DNA of 64,000 nt from Morchella semilibera (GCA_009192285.1 CM018606.1:1354081-1418080); one strand, 5' to 3'. Shown: positions 1 through 13,210, numbered from the stretch's first letter. Notes: a model not told the origin generated them from the sequence alone. A program made the numbers and translations.

Positions 1-906
1 AAAACTTGAGGCCTTGCGCTACAAAATTAGAGCTGTCCACCGAGTTGAAAAGAGGGCATACCGGATCTCCCAGGAGCGACTGGCGAGAGTCAGGGAAGTA
101 TTTAAGGCCTATGAAGGTACTAAAAATTTCCACAACTATACCATTCAGAAAACTTTCCACGAAGCAAGCTCTAAACGACATATCAAGTCTTTTGAGGTAA
201 GTTCATTAATATATCCTACTATTACTCCTTACAATTCTTTTACTAACGAAACTATTCAGGTCTTTGATCCGATAATCATCAATGATACAGAATGGGTATC
301 TCTGCGTGTTCACGGTCAATCTTTTATGATGCACCAGATCAGTAAGTGCAATCCTCTCCGTGTTTTATGGCTGATAGCCCTAATGCTAGAGTTTTGAAAA
401 CAGGAAAAATGGTTGGTATGGCAATGATGGTTGTCCGCACAGGCTGCCCTATTGAACGTATCGAGCAAACATTTAGACCTAGAAAAATTACTATTCCAAA
501 AGCACCCAGTCTAGGGCTTCTTCTGGAGTACCCAGTCTTCGAAAGCTATAATAAGATGGCCATAGAAATGCATTCTCGGGAACCAATAGATTTTACCTTA
601 TATTCCAAGGAGATTGACGCGTTCCGCGAGAAAATGATCTACTCTAAACTCTTCGAGGATGAAAGGACTGGCAACATGTAGGTCCCCAATGTTTTATTTT
701 AAGTGAATGAGTTATATATTGACACTCCCAGATATACGGGATTTGTCCACTTTTTAGACTCGTTTAAGAGCCCATATCTTACCTACTTATCCTCCACAGG
801 GTTCAAAGCTCTTGATGAAGAGGTTGCAGCGCAAAAAAGCATTAATTCTGAGGTTGCGATTGATTCCGAGGAAGAGGATGCCGGGTCGGGTGCTGAGGCT
901 GGTTGA
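1..906 (+). CDS. pus1: tRNA pseudouridine synthase Pus1, C-terminal part (5' end outside window)
   Basis: This is the 3' part of a TruA-family pseudouridine synthase, which isomerises uridines in tRNA and some snRNA/mRNA, mainly in the nucleus. Deduced exons are <1-196, 260-341, 404-677 and 732-906; all introns are GT-AG and the first has a perfect TACTAAC branch site at 241-247. Family hallmarks seen in order are a YHNYT-like stretch (FHNYT), RVHGQSFMMHQI spliced to RKMVGMAMMVVRTG (the core that packs near the active site), and IPKAPSLGLLLEYPVF followed by SYN, which is characteristic of Pus1/Pus2 rather than bacterial TruA. The catalytic Asp motif lies upstream of the window. The tail is acidic (SEEEDAGSGAEAG), as often in fungal Pus1. 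Pus1 versus its paralogue Pus2 cannot be settled from this part alone. Confidence 0.87.
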
Positions 907-1276
907 TTAGAACTAGGAATTTGTTAGAAATTTATTAATTAGATAATGCTCTGCTACATGTAGATTATCTTGAGTATTATCGAGCCATAAAAAAACTTCG
1001 AAATGAAGGGAAAGGGTGATTAGAGAAGAGCTTGTAGAAGTGAATTTCTTTACACAAGTAGGTTTCTTGGTTGCGGCGACATGCATCCTGATAGAGATAT
1101 ATGTATGAACCTAAAGTAAAGTATCCTAATCGTGAGGTCACGCCAAGAGAATAGATCACGTGTGTTCATGGAAGTCTCTCGCGTCGGCACTTGGCTCAAA
1201 ATCAACCAGCGTTTGTTTGCACAAAAGACCCAACACTCCGCGACTTCCCTCTCATCCTTGAACCGCGACAACCATC
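907..1276. other. Intergenic region Pus1-Nic96
   Basis: This 370-bp gap between tandem genes holds the pus1 3' end and the Nic96 promoter. It contains one TACATGTA palindrome (955-962), about 50 nt after the pus1 stop. No further gene is seen. Confidence 0.6.
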
Positions 1277-4200
1277 ATGGCTGCTACGGAACCCGCAAAC
1301 CACGTCTTTTCACTCTTCAGCTCATTGCTAGAGCAGTCGCGAAAACTTCGACAGGAAACTGATAATGATGGGCTAGAAACTGTCCAGCTGGGATTGAACG
1401 AGCTCGAGAGAAGGGCAAAGGACCTGAAGAAGACCCGTGAAGGGGCGCAAACCGATGCAAGAGCGTACGTGCTCTCCTGAATAGAGCTCTGTGAAGCTGA
1501 AGGCGGGGCTGACACTGATATGACTTTGGCTTTAGGCATTATTTGTTGGCTGCTGGTGGGATCAACACGGATGAGGCTTTGCGCGACTTGGATTCCATAG
1601 ATTTTCAAAACGCCTATGAGCCATCTACAGTACGAGTTGACACCGATATCGGTGTACGTATTCTTTTGACCCTCCCGTGATAGTCGCTACAAGAATTTGC
1701 GTTACTAAATCACAGGACCCCTCGAGTAGACCTACCTCCGCAATCGGAAAGAACAAAATGTGATGTCTTCGATCGAAGATGGAATGCGTCGCACATCTCG
1801 GGATTTTGATGCCTTTGTCGCTAAGAATGTTACAATAGAGTGGGAGGCACAAAAACAGCGTATCTTCGAACACTTTGGCCTTACACCACGAAACACTACA
1901 GCTCCGAGTGCTGCAGTAGATCCTCGCCACAACACATTTAATGGCGGTCTTAGCGCATTTGGTGCGTCTTCGTTTGGTGTCTCTTCTTTTGGTCGTTCCA
2001 AATTGGGGCAGTCTTTTGGACCTGGAGTTGCAGGTAGAGGAAGCGTTTGGGCAAAGTCTACAATGGGCACTAGTGTCTTGGGCAGGCCAACCGCCGCCAA
2101 CACTCCCGGGGCTGCTACAGGGAAATTATTTGCGGATATCGATCCTACCAGGCAGAATGATATGAGCCGGCAAGTACAGCTTAGGCAACAGCAGTTTTCG
2201 GCTGCTGTCAAACGTTTGAATGAAGTCAGGTTAGAGAACGGCACCGACGGTGGAATCTATCCTGTCATGAAAGTCTTTGGGGATATTACCGGGGCTTCCG
2301 GAAACGACATGGTAGGCGTAGAAACCCCCGGAGATGATGCGTCACAAGCTTACAAGTATCCGGGACAGTTAACCTTACAACTCCACGATTCCTGGAAACT
2401 ATTGGGATCTATAACCAATGAATCTGATATCCGTGATGGAAACCCATTTGGCGGTCCTCGTGAGAGGCAGTTCACAAAAGACTATATTCTCAACACGTCT
2501 CCCGACAGTGCTGAGGCTTCTAGAATTCGGAAAAGTGTTCAAAAGGGGGCTAGGAGGTTTTTAGAAAAACAGTATGATCCTCTCTATTCGCTCGCCTTGT
2601 CCATATCTATTTCCTTATATGTTTCTCACATTGCCATAGATTCTTAGAAATGGTTGAGCGTTCAATTTCCGAGAATCCTCAAATTGCCAAAGTGGGTGGT
2701 ATCCCTTCAGTTTTCCACAAGTTCAGAGGCTACATCAACGTCAAACTAGCCACCAATAAAGATATACCTGAATGGGACCCCAAGAACTTTGATTACGTAT
2801 CTGACATTCCCTGCTGGGCAATCATATTTTATCTTCTCCGGGCCGGCTTTCTAGAGGAAGCCGACGAATTTGTCAAGCAGAACCAACAATCATTCCAAAA
2901 ACTTGATCGGAGTTTCCCCACATACCTCCATGCTTATTGTTCTGCAGGCGATGAGCGCCGCTTGCCTAGGAACTTGCTCGACAGGATTCAAGGTGAGTAT
3001 AATAACCGTGTTCGACATTCCGAGGACACCAAAGACATCTTCAAGCCGGCGGTTTACAAGATAATTGGAAGATGTGATCTTTCTAAAAGATCTGTTCCAA
3101 ATGTTATGCCGACTGCAGAGGACTGGATGTGGTTACAGCTTGTGTTGGCTAGAGAGATTGACAAAACGACTGAGCCGGCGCACGAGGTCTTTACTTTAAC
3201 AGATCTTCAAAAGGGAGTGCTTCAGTTTGGTGCAAAACATTTCTCGCAGAAGGGAAGCAATGTTGGATTATATTTCCAAATGTTAATGATGTCAGGCTTA
3301 TTTGAAGATGTTAGTGGTTTTAGCTTCAGACCTCTTCTTTTAGAAAAATATAACTGACCAAGGTTTAGGCCGTTCACTATTTGTATTCGTTCCAGTATGT
3401 GGATGGTGTCCATTTCGCCATTGCGCTCACATATTACGGACTCTTAAGGCCAACTTCGAACCCTGCAAGTGGGGAATTGCGTAAGAATTCATTCGTTTTT
3501 TTTATCGCCTAACTCTAGTCATAACTAATTCGAGCTCAGTCACTCTTGGTCAAAACGGAGAAAAGCAAATAAATTTCCCTCGCCTAATTGGCTATTACAC
3601 GAACGATTTCCGCACACCTAATGCCGAGGAAGCTGTCGACTATATCAGCCTTCTGTGCCTCAATGCCGATCTTCCTGCACCTACTGGGCCAAATCACCTT
3701 ACAGTTTGTCACGAATCTCTTCGCGAGCTCGTCCTTGATACTAAGGAATTCACCAAACTGCTTGGTGATGTTCGTGCAGACGGAACCCGCGAGAGGGGTG
3801 CAATTGAGAAGCGGATGAGACTTATCAAGCTTGTTGATCAACGCGAATATCTTCGAACAATTACCGAGCAAGCCGCTGTTCAGGCAGACGATGATGGTAG
3901 GGCTAACGACGCGGTTCTATTATACCACCTCGCAGAGGATTATGATACAGTTGTCCAAATCATCAATAAGAATCTTTCGGACTCCATCGCGAGTGAGGAT
4001 TCTCAAACATACTACCAAGATCCTATAGCAGCTGGTGGACTTCTGACCTCTAGCATCAGCCTAACAAGTGTAGAGGACCCAGTGCAGTTAGCGCAGAACA
4101 TGCTTAATATGTATGCAGCCAATGCGGCTGTGTACAGTAAAATTGGGTTAAGGAACAGGGAAGCCAGCGGTGTTTTACTTAAAATTGCAGAAGCCAAAAA

Positions 4201-4612
4201 GTATTACGAACAGGGCAACTGGGAGTCCTGCTTAGTCGTGAGTAATCCCCTGGGTCCACAAAAACCAAATTACTTATTGCGTAAATAGACAATCGAGGGT
4301 GTTGATGTGATCCCTCTTGATCCCCGCGTAGACGTCGGTTCCATCCGTCGGCGCGCTCAAAACTTTGCTACCCTTCACGAAACCGTCTCTCGAAATGTCG
4401 GAAGCTTACTCAAGATGGTAGTCGAGTGCTGCCATCGCATGAGCATAGACATTAAGGGTGGTTTATTTGCTGATGCAAGCAGAGACCAGAAGTTGGCGGA
4501 GCTAAAGGCAAGAACAAAGTGCGCGTTGATTTACGCCGGAATGATTCAATACAAGCTGCCGGCAAATGTGTATGAATTTATCAATAGTCGGGATGTTACA
4601 GACGGATTTTAG
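1277..4612 (+). CDS. nic96: Nucleoporin Nic96 (linker nucleoporin, Nup93 family)
   Basis: Nic96 is the scaffold linker of the nuclear pore inner ring. Its N-terminal helix binds the Nsp1-Nup57-Nup49 trimer and its alpha-solenoid binds Nup188/Nup192. Deduced exons are 1277-1464, 1536-1653, 1730-2571, 2640-3309, 3396-3480, 3540-4237 and 4289-4612 (974 residues); phases match throughout. Family signatures include TYLRNRKEQNVMSSIEDG after intron 2, RDFDAFVAKNVTIEWEAQK, RIFEHFGL, a GG/FG-like low-complexity stretch (AFGASSFGVSSFGRSKLG), KFRGYINVKL, VHFAIALTYYGLLR, and INFPRLIGYYTNDFR near the middle of the solenoid. Length is close to other filamentous-fungal Nic96 proteins (yeast about 840). The start is the first in-frame ATG, giving the acidic helical N terminus expected for the Nsp1-complex binding helix. 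Exon 4/5 joining (3309/3396) is the least certain junction, because the usual sequence between FED and VHFAI seems short. Confidence 0.93.
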
Positions 4613-5240
4613 ATAAGGCGAATTAGTGAACGGGCAACGAGTTCTCTTTTTTTTTTAATATATCTCATTTGGTTTGCTTTACTTGGGAGAAATAAACAGT
4701 GTTTGAGTATTTGTGACTACGGTTACACCGGCCCCCAAGCAGGAAATAAAAGTAAGATTTCTTCACTAGTAGCCGTAGCTCAATGTTTCTAAGGCCTATA
4801 ATCTAACCCACAAGTGTGAATACTGTCCCTTAATTTCAACCGATTAGAGGGACGAGTTGGTTACGCCATGGGACCTATCGTTTTTCGGTGAAGACATACA
4901 TATAATTACCACCAAGTACTTCTTTGTCAGAATCTAGTAAACGCCAAGGCTCGAGTGATAATGTATGACTAGTAGGACAGTATCATGTCTAATTGACCCC
5001 CCATTCGCTATCCCCTAGGTTTCAATGACCTAACACCGCTTTAAAGTAATGTTTTATCTTCAGGGAGACCAGTGAATCGTTTTGATCATACATACATGGA
5101 TGCTTGAACTGAGGTAACGATATTACCCTGTCTAAGGCTTTATCACGTGATGTCCATTCTATACCTAAGTGTGTGTGTGAGATTTCGATGGCAACAGGGA
5201 ACCTAGACACCGAATTATCAACGACCAACAACACGACGCG
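4613..5240. other. Intergenic region Nic96-Snu114
   Basis: This 628-bp gap between tandem genes holds the Nic96 3' region (a T-rich tract near 4648-4657) and the Snu114 promoter. I see no repeat, RNA gene or conserved ORF in it. Confidence 0.55.
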
Positions 5241-8200
5241 ATGGATGACCTTTATGACGAGTATGTGATTGCTTTTCTACTTACTAGAAGTTTGAATAAT
5301 GCTTATGTGAACTTTCAATTCAGATTCGGTAACTTTATCGGCGAGGCTGTTGAGTCGGACGAGGAAGATCAGAAATCAGAGACAGGCGCGGATGCCTATG
5401 TTGACTACGATGATGCTTCGGTCGCGGACCATGAGGCTGATGATCAACAATTGATGGAGCTTGACGGTATGTTAAGCTTTAGAGGAGGCTTGAATAATGA
5501 GGGATAAATGCTGACGGTACAGCAGATGAGGGTCCATCAAACGCGGTTGTGCTCCACGAAGGTTAGATTCAACTCTAGTCCAAGGCACTCAACAGTACTG
5601 ACGTTTTTAAAGATAAACAATACTATCCGACTGCCGCACAAACATATGGCGCAGATGTGGAAGCTATGGTTGAAGAGGAGGACGCACAACCTTTGTCCGA
5701 ACCCATCATAGGTAGGTTCTCTAGTCTCTCTTCCTATGACGCGATACCGACTGATCCGCTGAAAAGCTCCTATCAAGGTGAAGAAGTTTACTGTTGAGGA
5801 AACGGATCTACCAAAGACCTATTTCTCTAGAGAGTAAGTAGTTCCTTACTTTCATAGGCACAAAGTTGGCAGAATTGACGGTTACAGGTTTATGATGGAT
5901 CTTATGAGCTTCCCGGATCAAGTACGGAACATTGCGCTGGTTGGACATCTACACCATGGAAAGACTGCGTTCATGGATATGTTGGTGCTCGAAACTCATG
6001 ATCTAGGTGCCAATACAGAAGGAAAGAAGGGCGAACAAGTACAGAGTCCCATGATCTACGTTTACGGAGCAATCATTGACGTGACATGCAGCTTCGGTAC
6101 ACAGATACCCATATTGTTGAGCGCGAGCGAGGTGTCTCGATCAAATCCGCCCCTATGTCTCTCGTCTTGCAATCCTCAAAGGGGAAATCTAGCCTCGTCA
6201 ACATCATAGACACCCCTGGTCATGTTAATTTTGTGGATGAAGTTGCCTCCGCTATCCGCCTTGCAGATGGTATTGTTCTTGTAGTAGACGTTGTAGAAGG
6301 CGTCATGATCAACACGGAGCAAATCATTAAATACGCCGTCTCGGAAAATATACCGATGACATTAGTATTGAACAAAGTCGACAGACTTATCCTAGAGCTC
6401 AAGCTTCCGCCTACCGATGCATACTTCAAGCTAAAGCACACGATCGAGGAGGTGAATACAGTTATAGATAGTGCTGCTCCGGGTAAAAGTGAGAGTTTAA
6501 GGTTATCACCGGAGAAAGGGAACGTTTGCTTTGCAAGTGCTAGTATGGGGTGGTGTTTTTCGTTGTCGAGCTTTGCAAAGATGTATGCGGATACCTACGC
6601 AGGGGTCAATATCTCAGACTTTGCAAAACGGTTGTGGGGGGATATCTTTTATAATCCAACAAGCAGGAAGTTTACACGAAAATCTTTGGAGTCAAAAGTA
6701 CGGAGAACATTCGTTCACTTTATCCTTGAGCCATTGTATAAACTATATGCTCATGTAAGTGAACCCCTTGATCACCCCCGGACCCACCCCCGGCGATACA
6801 AACCACAATACTAACTGGGCTCGTAGACAATTGGAGAAAGTGCTTCCAGCTTAAAGACAACCCTTGAAAATCTTGGTATAACGCTAAAACCCGCCCAATA
6901 TAAGCTAGACGCAAAGGTCCTACTAAAGTTGGTCTGTGAGCAATTCTTTGGCACCTCCACTGGTTTTGTGGATATGATCGTAGAGCATATTCCATCTGCC
7001 TTAGAGGGCGCAAAGGCCAAGGTTGAAAACACCTACACTGGGCCACTCGATACAGACATCGTTGAATCTATGAATACCTGTAACGCGGATGGCCCGTTGG
7101 TTATTCAAATCTCTAAATTATACCACACTAGCGAGGCCAACGACTTTCTCTCTTTTGGGCGCGTCATGAGCGGTACTGTGAACCCCAATATGCAGGTTCG
7201 CGTTCTTGGCGAAGGTTACACACTTGACGATGAGGAAGATATGGTTGTCGCTACAATAACTGATTGCTGGATTAACGAGACCCGATATAAAATTCCCATT
7301 AATGGTGTTCCTGCCGGATGCTGGGTACTTTTGGGAGGCATCGATAACTCGATTGTTAAATCTGCCACAGTGGTCGCGCATAAGATGGACGATGATGCGT
7401 ACATCTTCCGCCCCGTCAAACATTTTACAGAGTCGGTGTTCAAAGTTGCCGTCGAACCAGTGAATCCCTCTGAGCTGCCAAAGATGTTGGATGGCCTGCG
7501 GAAGATCAACAAGAGCTATCCCTTGATAGTTACCAAAGTCGAGGAATCGGGCGAGCACGTAATATTGGGGACTGGAGAACTGTATATGGACTGCGTCCTT
7601 CATGATCTACGAAGGATCTTCTCTGAGATGGAACTCAAGGTGTCCGATCCTGTCACACGCTTCTGTGAAACGGTTGTAGAAACGTCTGCGATCAAATGTT
7701 ATGCGCAAACACCGAACAAAAAGAATAAAATCACTATGGTCGCTGAACCACTTGACACAGGGATAGCAGAGGATATCGAAAATGGTAAAGTATCCATTAA
7801 ATGGCCTATCCGCAAAGTTGGTAAATATTTTGAAGAGAATTATGGCTGGGATCTATTGGCTAGCCGAAGTATTTGGGCATTTGGACCAGACGAGACAGGC
7901 CCCAATATTCTCCAAGATGATACACTACCGAGTGAGGTTGATAAGAAGCTCTTGAACCAAGTGAGGGATAGCATTAGGCAAGGGTTTGCCTGGGGGACCA
8001 GAGAAGGGCCATTGTGCGAAGAGCGTAAGAAACTTCTTCATTTTTTTTTTTGCCAACAACCGGTGCTAATACTAGGAATAGCAATCCGAAATACCAGGTT
8101 TAAAATAATGGATGCTACTCTCGCCTCAGAAGCCATCTACCGTGGCGGTGGACAGATAATTCCTACGGCGCGTAGGGCCTGTTACTCGTCATTTCTTATG

Positions 8201-8698
8201 GCTTCTCCAAGACTCATGGAGCCAGTGTACTCATGCTCCATGACAGCACCTGCAGACTCCGTATCTGCTCTCTACACAGTGTTAGCAAAGCGAAGAGGCC
8301 ACGTTCTATCTGATGGGCCCATCGCTGGGACACGTAAGCCTTAAGCCTCCCACTTTACATCATCATATTGTTACTAACAATTTCTAGCGCTCTATCTCGT
8401 CAAGGGCCTAATTCCGGTTATTGACTCATTCGGTTTCGAGACCGATCTCCGCATTCACACGCAAGGGCAAGCATTCTGCTCCCTCGTGTTCGACCGCTGG
8501 AACATTGTCCCTGGTGACCCTCTTGATAAGGAAGTGAAGTTACGGCCATTGGAGCCCGCATCAGCGCAAGCCATGGCTAGAGACCTTACACTCAAGACAC
8601 GTAGGAGAAAGGGCCTGAGCGAAGATGTGACGATTGCAAAGTTCTTGGAGCCGGAGTTGCATGCAATGATTGAGAGCTCAGGGCTGTTGGATGGGTAG
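5241..8698 (+). CDS. snu114: U5 snRNP GTPase Snu114/Cwf10 (EFTUD2, 116 kDa)
   Basis: This is the EF-2-like GTPase of the U5 snRNP, which with Prp8 and Brr2 controls spliceosome activation and disassembly. Ten exons were deduced: 5241-5260, 5324-5466, 5523-5561, 5613-5711, 5767-5833, 5888-6038, 6092-6754, 6827-8024, 8082-8333 and 8388-8698, giving 980 residues, the usual size. The N terminus is acidic ([20 protein letters not shown], typical of Cwf10). G-domain motifs are GHLHHGKT (about residues 142-149, diagnostic for Snu114 instead of EF-2), IDTPGHVNF (about 212) and NKVDRL (about 267). EF-2-like domains II-V follow, with [17 protein letters not shown] and [11 protein letters not shown]. 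The 5' end is split into five small exons (20-143 nt) while the body is in long exons, as is common for this gene in Pezizomycotina. It is tandem with Nic96 and convergent with the TFIIF gene. Confidence 0.96.
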
Positions 8699-9402
8699 TT
8701 TATTTCTTTTTTCTTTAGTCACTGGACTGGTAATCTGTAGAGAATGAAGGTGTAAAATAGTGTGAGGGGCTGCGCTGATCGAGTAATATCCGTTGCATTG
8801 TTACCAATCTGCTAGAGGTCCTAAGGGATTATGAACTTACGATAGATTTGTTTTCTCGCGCATAAAATGAGCCGCTTGGGTCCAGAGACCACCGCATCTT
8901 CGGTAATATTGTGGCATCTATCGCCAGCCGAGCGCGCACGTGCTTGTCTCCAAAGAAAAAAAGGGAAATAATTTTATAGATATTGTGGGGTGTCGTAAGA
9001 ACTTGTAATATATTTAGCTGGCACTGAAATGTTGCTGGTTAGAAAACAATGGTATCAATAGGGACGCTCTTGAGGGTTTCTGCTAATAGGAGTTATTTCT
9101 TCCATCCACTTCGTGTTGCATACATGTAGTGTAGGGTTTTTCCTATAGAAGGGGCTTGGCAGACGAATCATATTCTATGATGCAATCTAATTCAGGTAGA
9201 CGAACCTTCCGCCTCAAAACATAGAGATCCCCAAAGTTATATTTGAGCAGGATTTATTACTCATTAAGTTGGTGTAACATTTTATAGTAGACAATGCCAT
9301 AATTCCAAACACCCTTAGAACAAATAAACTTATCCACTCCTAGCTCCTAGATATTACCAGTTACCTAAAAAGCCCACCAAAAGTTAAGCTGTTATAAATA
9401 CG
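8699..9402. other. Convergent intergenic region Snu114 / Tfg1
   Basis: This 704-bp spacer lies between two 3' ends. One TACATGTA palindrome lies at 9121-9128. No gene or RNA is seen; it must hold both terminators. Confidence 0.55.
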
Positions 9403-11778
9403 TTAATGGAACTCTTGCTTTAACTTCCATCTCTTAGTACTACCCTCTTTGATCCCAAATTTTTTCAGCCTCTGCGCCAGAGCCTGCACGTCGTTGCCTC
9501 CACTTTTTAGTCTGGACTTGAATGTATTCGCTAAATCCTTGATGGCAACACCCTGTGGATCCATTCGGAGGGCCGCAATAATTTCTTCATCTGTGATGAG
9601 AAGGGAAGGAGTGGTATCTTCTGATATTAGTTTCGCCAGTAAAATAGGTGTGCGTCACTTACTAGTAGATAGAGATGGTGATTTAGGCGCAGTAGAACTA
9701 GCACTTTCTGTGTTTGTCCCCTCTAGCACCGGTTGAGTGTCGCCAGTTGGAGTATCACTTTTGCGCTTGCGTTTCAGGACTCCACTAGGTTTTAAGGGTC
9801 TTTCGGGTTCCGGCGAGCGAGGTCGCTTCTCTCGATCTACAGTTAGCGGGGAAGAGACGGAAGTAAGCGGCGGGCTGATGTTAGAGCTTGGCACTATATC
9901 ACTACGAATACGTTTTATAGAAGATTCTGGAGATTCTGGAGAGCGGGATCTTTTTCTGGATTTAGCTTCATTCCCAGTGGACTTTGAGATACTACGCGAG
10001 ATAAGGACTGGTGTGGCTGGCATAGAGTTAGAGGCGCCAGCAACAGAAGATTCCCCAATTTCGGCTTGTTTCTTTGCTTTCCGTTTCTCTGCCGCTCTTT
10101 TTGCTGTTTCCTTTTTCGCTTCTACTTTGCGCGCTTCTTCGGCTTCTTTTTCGGTGGTAATTCGCACCTTCTCTAGCTTCCATTTTTTGAATTCTTCGGC
10201 TTCAGCTTCGGAGTCGGAGTCAGATTCATTTTCAGACCCGGAGCGAAGTTTATTCTATAAACGAGTTTAGGGATTTATTACATAACGGGGTTAGCTTGCG
10301 ACTTACTATATACGGATCTTCTTCATCCGAGTCGTAAGTGTTATTTCCCTCACGCCGTTTCAGAGCCTTAGAGACTTTCTTGCCGTGATCTTTCAAAACA
10401 AACTGACGAGCCTTTATTTTGCGTTTTTCTTCGTCATAGTCCTTATGGGTGCGAGAGCCAAATACGTTTGCAGAGAGTTGCTCCTCACGGATACGTTTCT
10501 ACCAAAATCGATTGTTAGTAAAAGAAAAAAGAAAAAGAAAAAAGAAAAAAGAAAATCATAGATGAGGGTAGGAAAGCCTACAGCAGCATCTTTAGCAGCT
10601 TCTTCACCCTCGTCCCCGTTTCCAAACTCTCCGAGGACCCCACCCGCGTCATCATTATCAAAAAACTCTTCGTCGTTGAAATCGAGTTCCTCACTCCCTT
10701 TCATGTTCTCGGACCTACCCTTGACTGTCTCCATAACGATTTTACGGCGATGAATGTTGTTTCTGTAATATAATTCAGTCTCCTTATATGTGAGCTTTTC
10801 CGTTTCGACGAACTCCTCCGGAACTTTCTTCGCCCACGAGGGCAGACTCGGCTGCTTCTTGTCGGTCATTTTTTTCTCGCCTGCCTTAATCTCCTCCTCG
10901 GTAAATTTTTTGCCCTTTTTAACCCTATTAAAGCGATACCACTTCTCGACCGGTATCATACTAAAGGACCCTTTCTCGTGATCCAGATATAGTATGGCAA
11001 ACTCACCATTACTCATGGAATGTTCCCTCTGCCCCTGCCACGTCTGCCTTTTATCGGCATCCTCTACAAACCAGGGATACTCTTCCTCGTACCTCATCCT
11101 GCGGTTTGCAGTCTGTGCTGCATTTGACTGGAAAACCTGTTGCGTCTTCTTCTGATCCCTCGATCTGAAAGTGCCCCTTCCACCCCCGTCCGGCGCAACC
11201 TTACTCATCAGCTCCTCACGTCGCCTTGCTCTCTCGGCCTTGAACTCAAGCCGCTTCTTCTCCTCCTCGTCGGCGGGCTCAGGAGTCTCATTTTTTCCAC
11301 TGAGACTCGATGTGGCATCGCGCCGGTGTAGCCTAACCGGCCGTTTGAACATCTCTGGGTCGCTGATGTTGACTTTTTCTGGTACCATGACGGTACGCCG
11401 GCCAGTGGGATCACCTGGGTCGGGGGCTTCAACATACCTGCTGTGTAGGCGCATAACATGGTACCGCTGCCCGGATAGAAGGGCACTTTTAGTTGTGGTG
11501 AGGGTGTAGCTTGGCCACTCGGAAGTATCTTCATAAACGGGCTCTAGCTCTTCTTTTGCTTTTGTTAGTTGAGCTAGACGCTGCGAAGAAGCTAGACGCT
11601 GCGCCAGAGATGGACGTTGTGCCGGAGATGGACGCTGTAGCAGAGATGGACGCTGTAGCAGAGATGGACGCTGTGACGGGGCCGGGCGCTGTAACGGGGC
11701 CGGAGTGCGTCTTGGGGGAGGGCGATTGGGGCGAAGAGGGTTATAGGGCTCTTTAGCCTTGCGGAAACAGGGATCCAT
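9403..11778 (-). CDS. tfg1: TFIIF large subunit (RAP74 / Tfg1)
   Basis: This is the RNA polymerase II general factor that joins polymerase at the preinitiation complex and stimulates elongation. Exons (in minus order) are 11778-10582, 10498-10307, 10254-9663 and 9620-9403, giving 732 residues. The N-terminal dimerisation domain is seen as RPVRLHRRD, then YEEEYPWFVEDADKRQTWQG and LDHEKGSFSMIPVEKWYRFN, as in fungal RAP74. An acidic/basic linker follows (SDSEAEAEEFKKWK, KRKSDTPTGDTQP), and the C-terminal winged helix runs from LLITDEEIIAALRMDPQG to the end (TKRWKLKQEFH). The N terminus carries a run of 7-8 degenerate hexapeptides of type P-S/A-x-x-Q-R (about residues 26-73, 11578-11703) that is not part of the core fold. 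The last intron (9621-9662) is only 42 nt but has a GTAAGT donor, and reading through it hits a stop. The start is the first ATG and gives MDPCFRKAKEPYNP. Confidence 0.93.
11578..11703 (-). repeat. In-frame hexapeptide minisatellite in TFIIF N terminus
   Basis: An 18-nt unit is tandemly repeated about seven times within the first exon of the TFIIF gene. Each unit encodes a hexapeptide such as PSLLQR, PSPAQR or PSLAQR. Two neighbouring units encode identical peptides (PSLLQR), which suggests recent slippage. Confidence 0.8.
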
Positions 11779-13210
11779 TATTTATGTTCCTTGAATATAT
11801 TGGTTTACTATACAATTTGAAGACTTAAAAGTAGAGATGCAGGAGGATATCGATGATAACGCGGGCATGAAGAACCGAGTGTGGAGAGTAGTAGAGTTTT
11901 ATAGCAGGAAGGAATTTCAAAGAGAGTGTGGTTGTAGCTTGAAAGAGACAAGATATTATGGATTTGGGTGTGGTAGGTATGGTAGTGGTGTGGGGTGGGT
12001 GGAGTGGAGTGGAGGAAAACGAGGGAAACAAAGACAGTGCTGAAACTATTCGTCAATAGGATAACGAATCTCTCATAGAATTAAGTATTTACTAGGTATG
12101 CATGACGAGCCTTCCATAGAATTAGTCCGTGGTTGTACTAAGAGATGGTGGACGACTTTTCCTTTCCCGCTTGATCATTTCCCCGAAGATCAGTCATTAC
12201 TATGGTGGGGGAATCCTTGACACGGAGCAATTTGAACACCTCAAGTTTGACCGGTTATAGCCCATCAACTACAACACATATTCTTAATCTTATTAGATGG
12301 ATAGACTCAGTTTTACCTACTCTATCATTCTATCTGCTTGAACTTTTTAAATCATTTCTGGTTGTTGAGTTATAAAATATTTGGGCGGGACAATGTCACT
12401 TGTATGGTCAAAAAAGCGTTTTTCCTGGTCTTGGCGCGCAGTTTGTATGTATTAAGCAAGATCAATGTCGCGGTCCTCCGTCTGAATCAATGATCGGTCG
12501 ATAGATTGATAAGCGAGTTAAAATATATTATGACTAACGCGAAAGTTTAAAATCCCGATCATGCCATATCACTCGATAAATGGGCTTAATTAGGTATAGT
12601 GTTGGTTCTGGCCTCGGTCCTCGGTCTTTGATTTTTGAAAACAGTACATGTTGTGGAAATCAATACATGTATTCAAGTTCCTCGATAACTATGTACTCTA
12701 CATGTATATCTCGTCTTTAGAGAGTATCTTCTACTTGTATACAGGTGTATTACATACATGTAATTTATATACTATCTCTCTGTATCTTACTTATATTCGA
12801 GGTATTGTGAAGATGAGCGGTTTCTGCAGGCTTAGAACCTAGCGAATTCATATGAAAATCTCTCCAACGTCATTACATCTATTCAGACCATAATTTATGT
12901 GTAGCATGCAGATACGGGGATATCCATACATTTCGCTTTGTATTCGAAGCATAACTTTTCCTTTCTTGCAAGGCACGAACAGTGATCTGGAGACAATAAC
13001 AATCCCTATCATGAATTCATCAAAAGAAAATCGAGGAAAAAAACACCCAAAGAAAAGAGCGCCGCCCCTGCTCCTGAGATTAGGAAAACATCCTACCAGC
13101 ATTTTTGATTTTGATGACAAAATATGAAAGATAAAACCTAAACAAGAGGGAAATAGTCATCTCAAGCACTATCGACAAAGAAACACAAAAAACCATCCTC
13201 GACAACAAAA
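11779..13210. other. Intergenic region Tfg1 (5') - eIF5B (3')
   Basis: This 1.43-kb gap holds the promoter of the TFIIF gene and the eIF5B 3' region. Three TACATGTA palindromes (12664, 12699, 12755) occur within 100 bp. The plus-strand ORF at 12897-13127 is short, lacks family resemblance and is not called. Confidence 0.55.
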
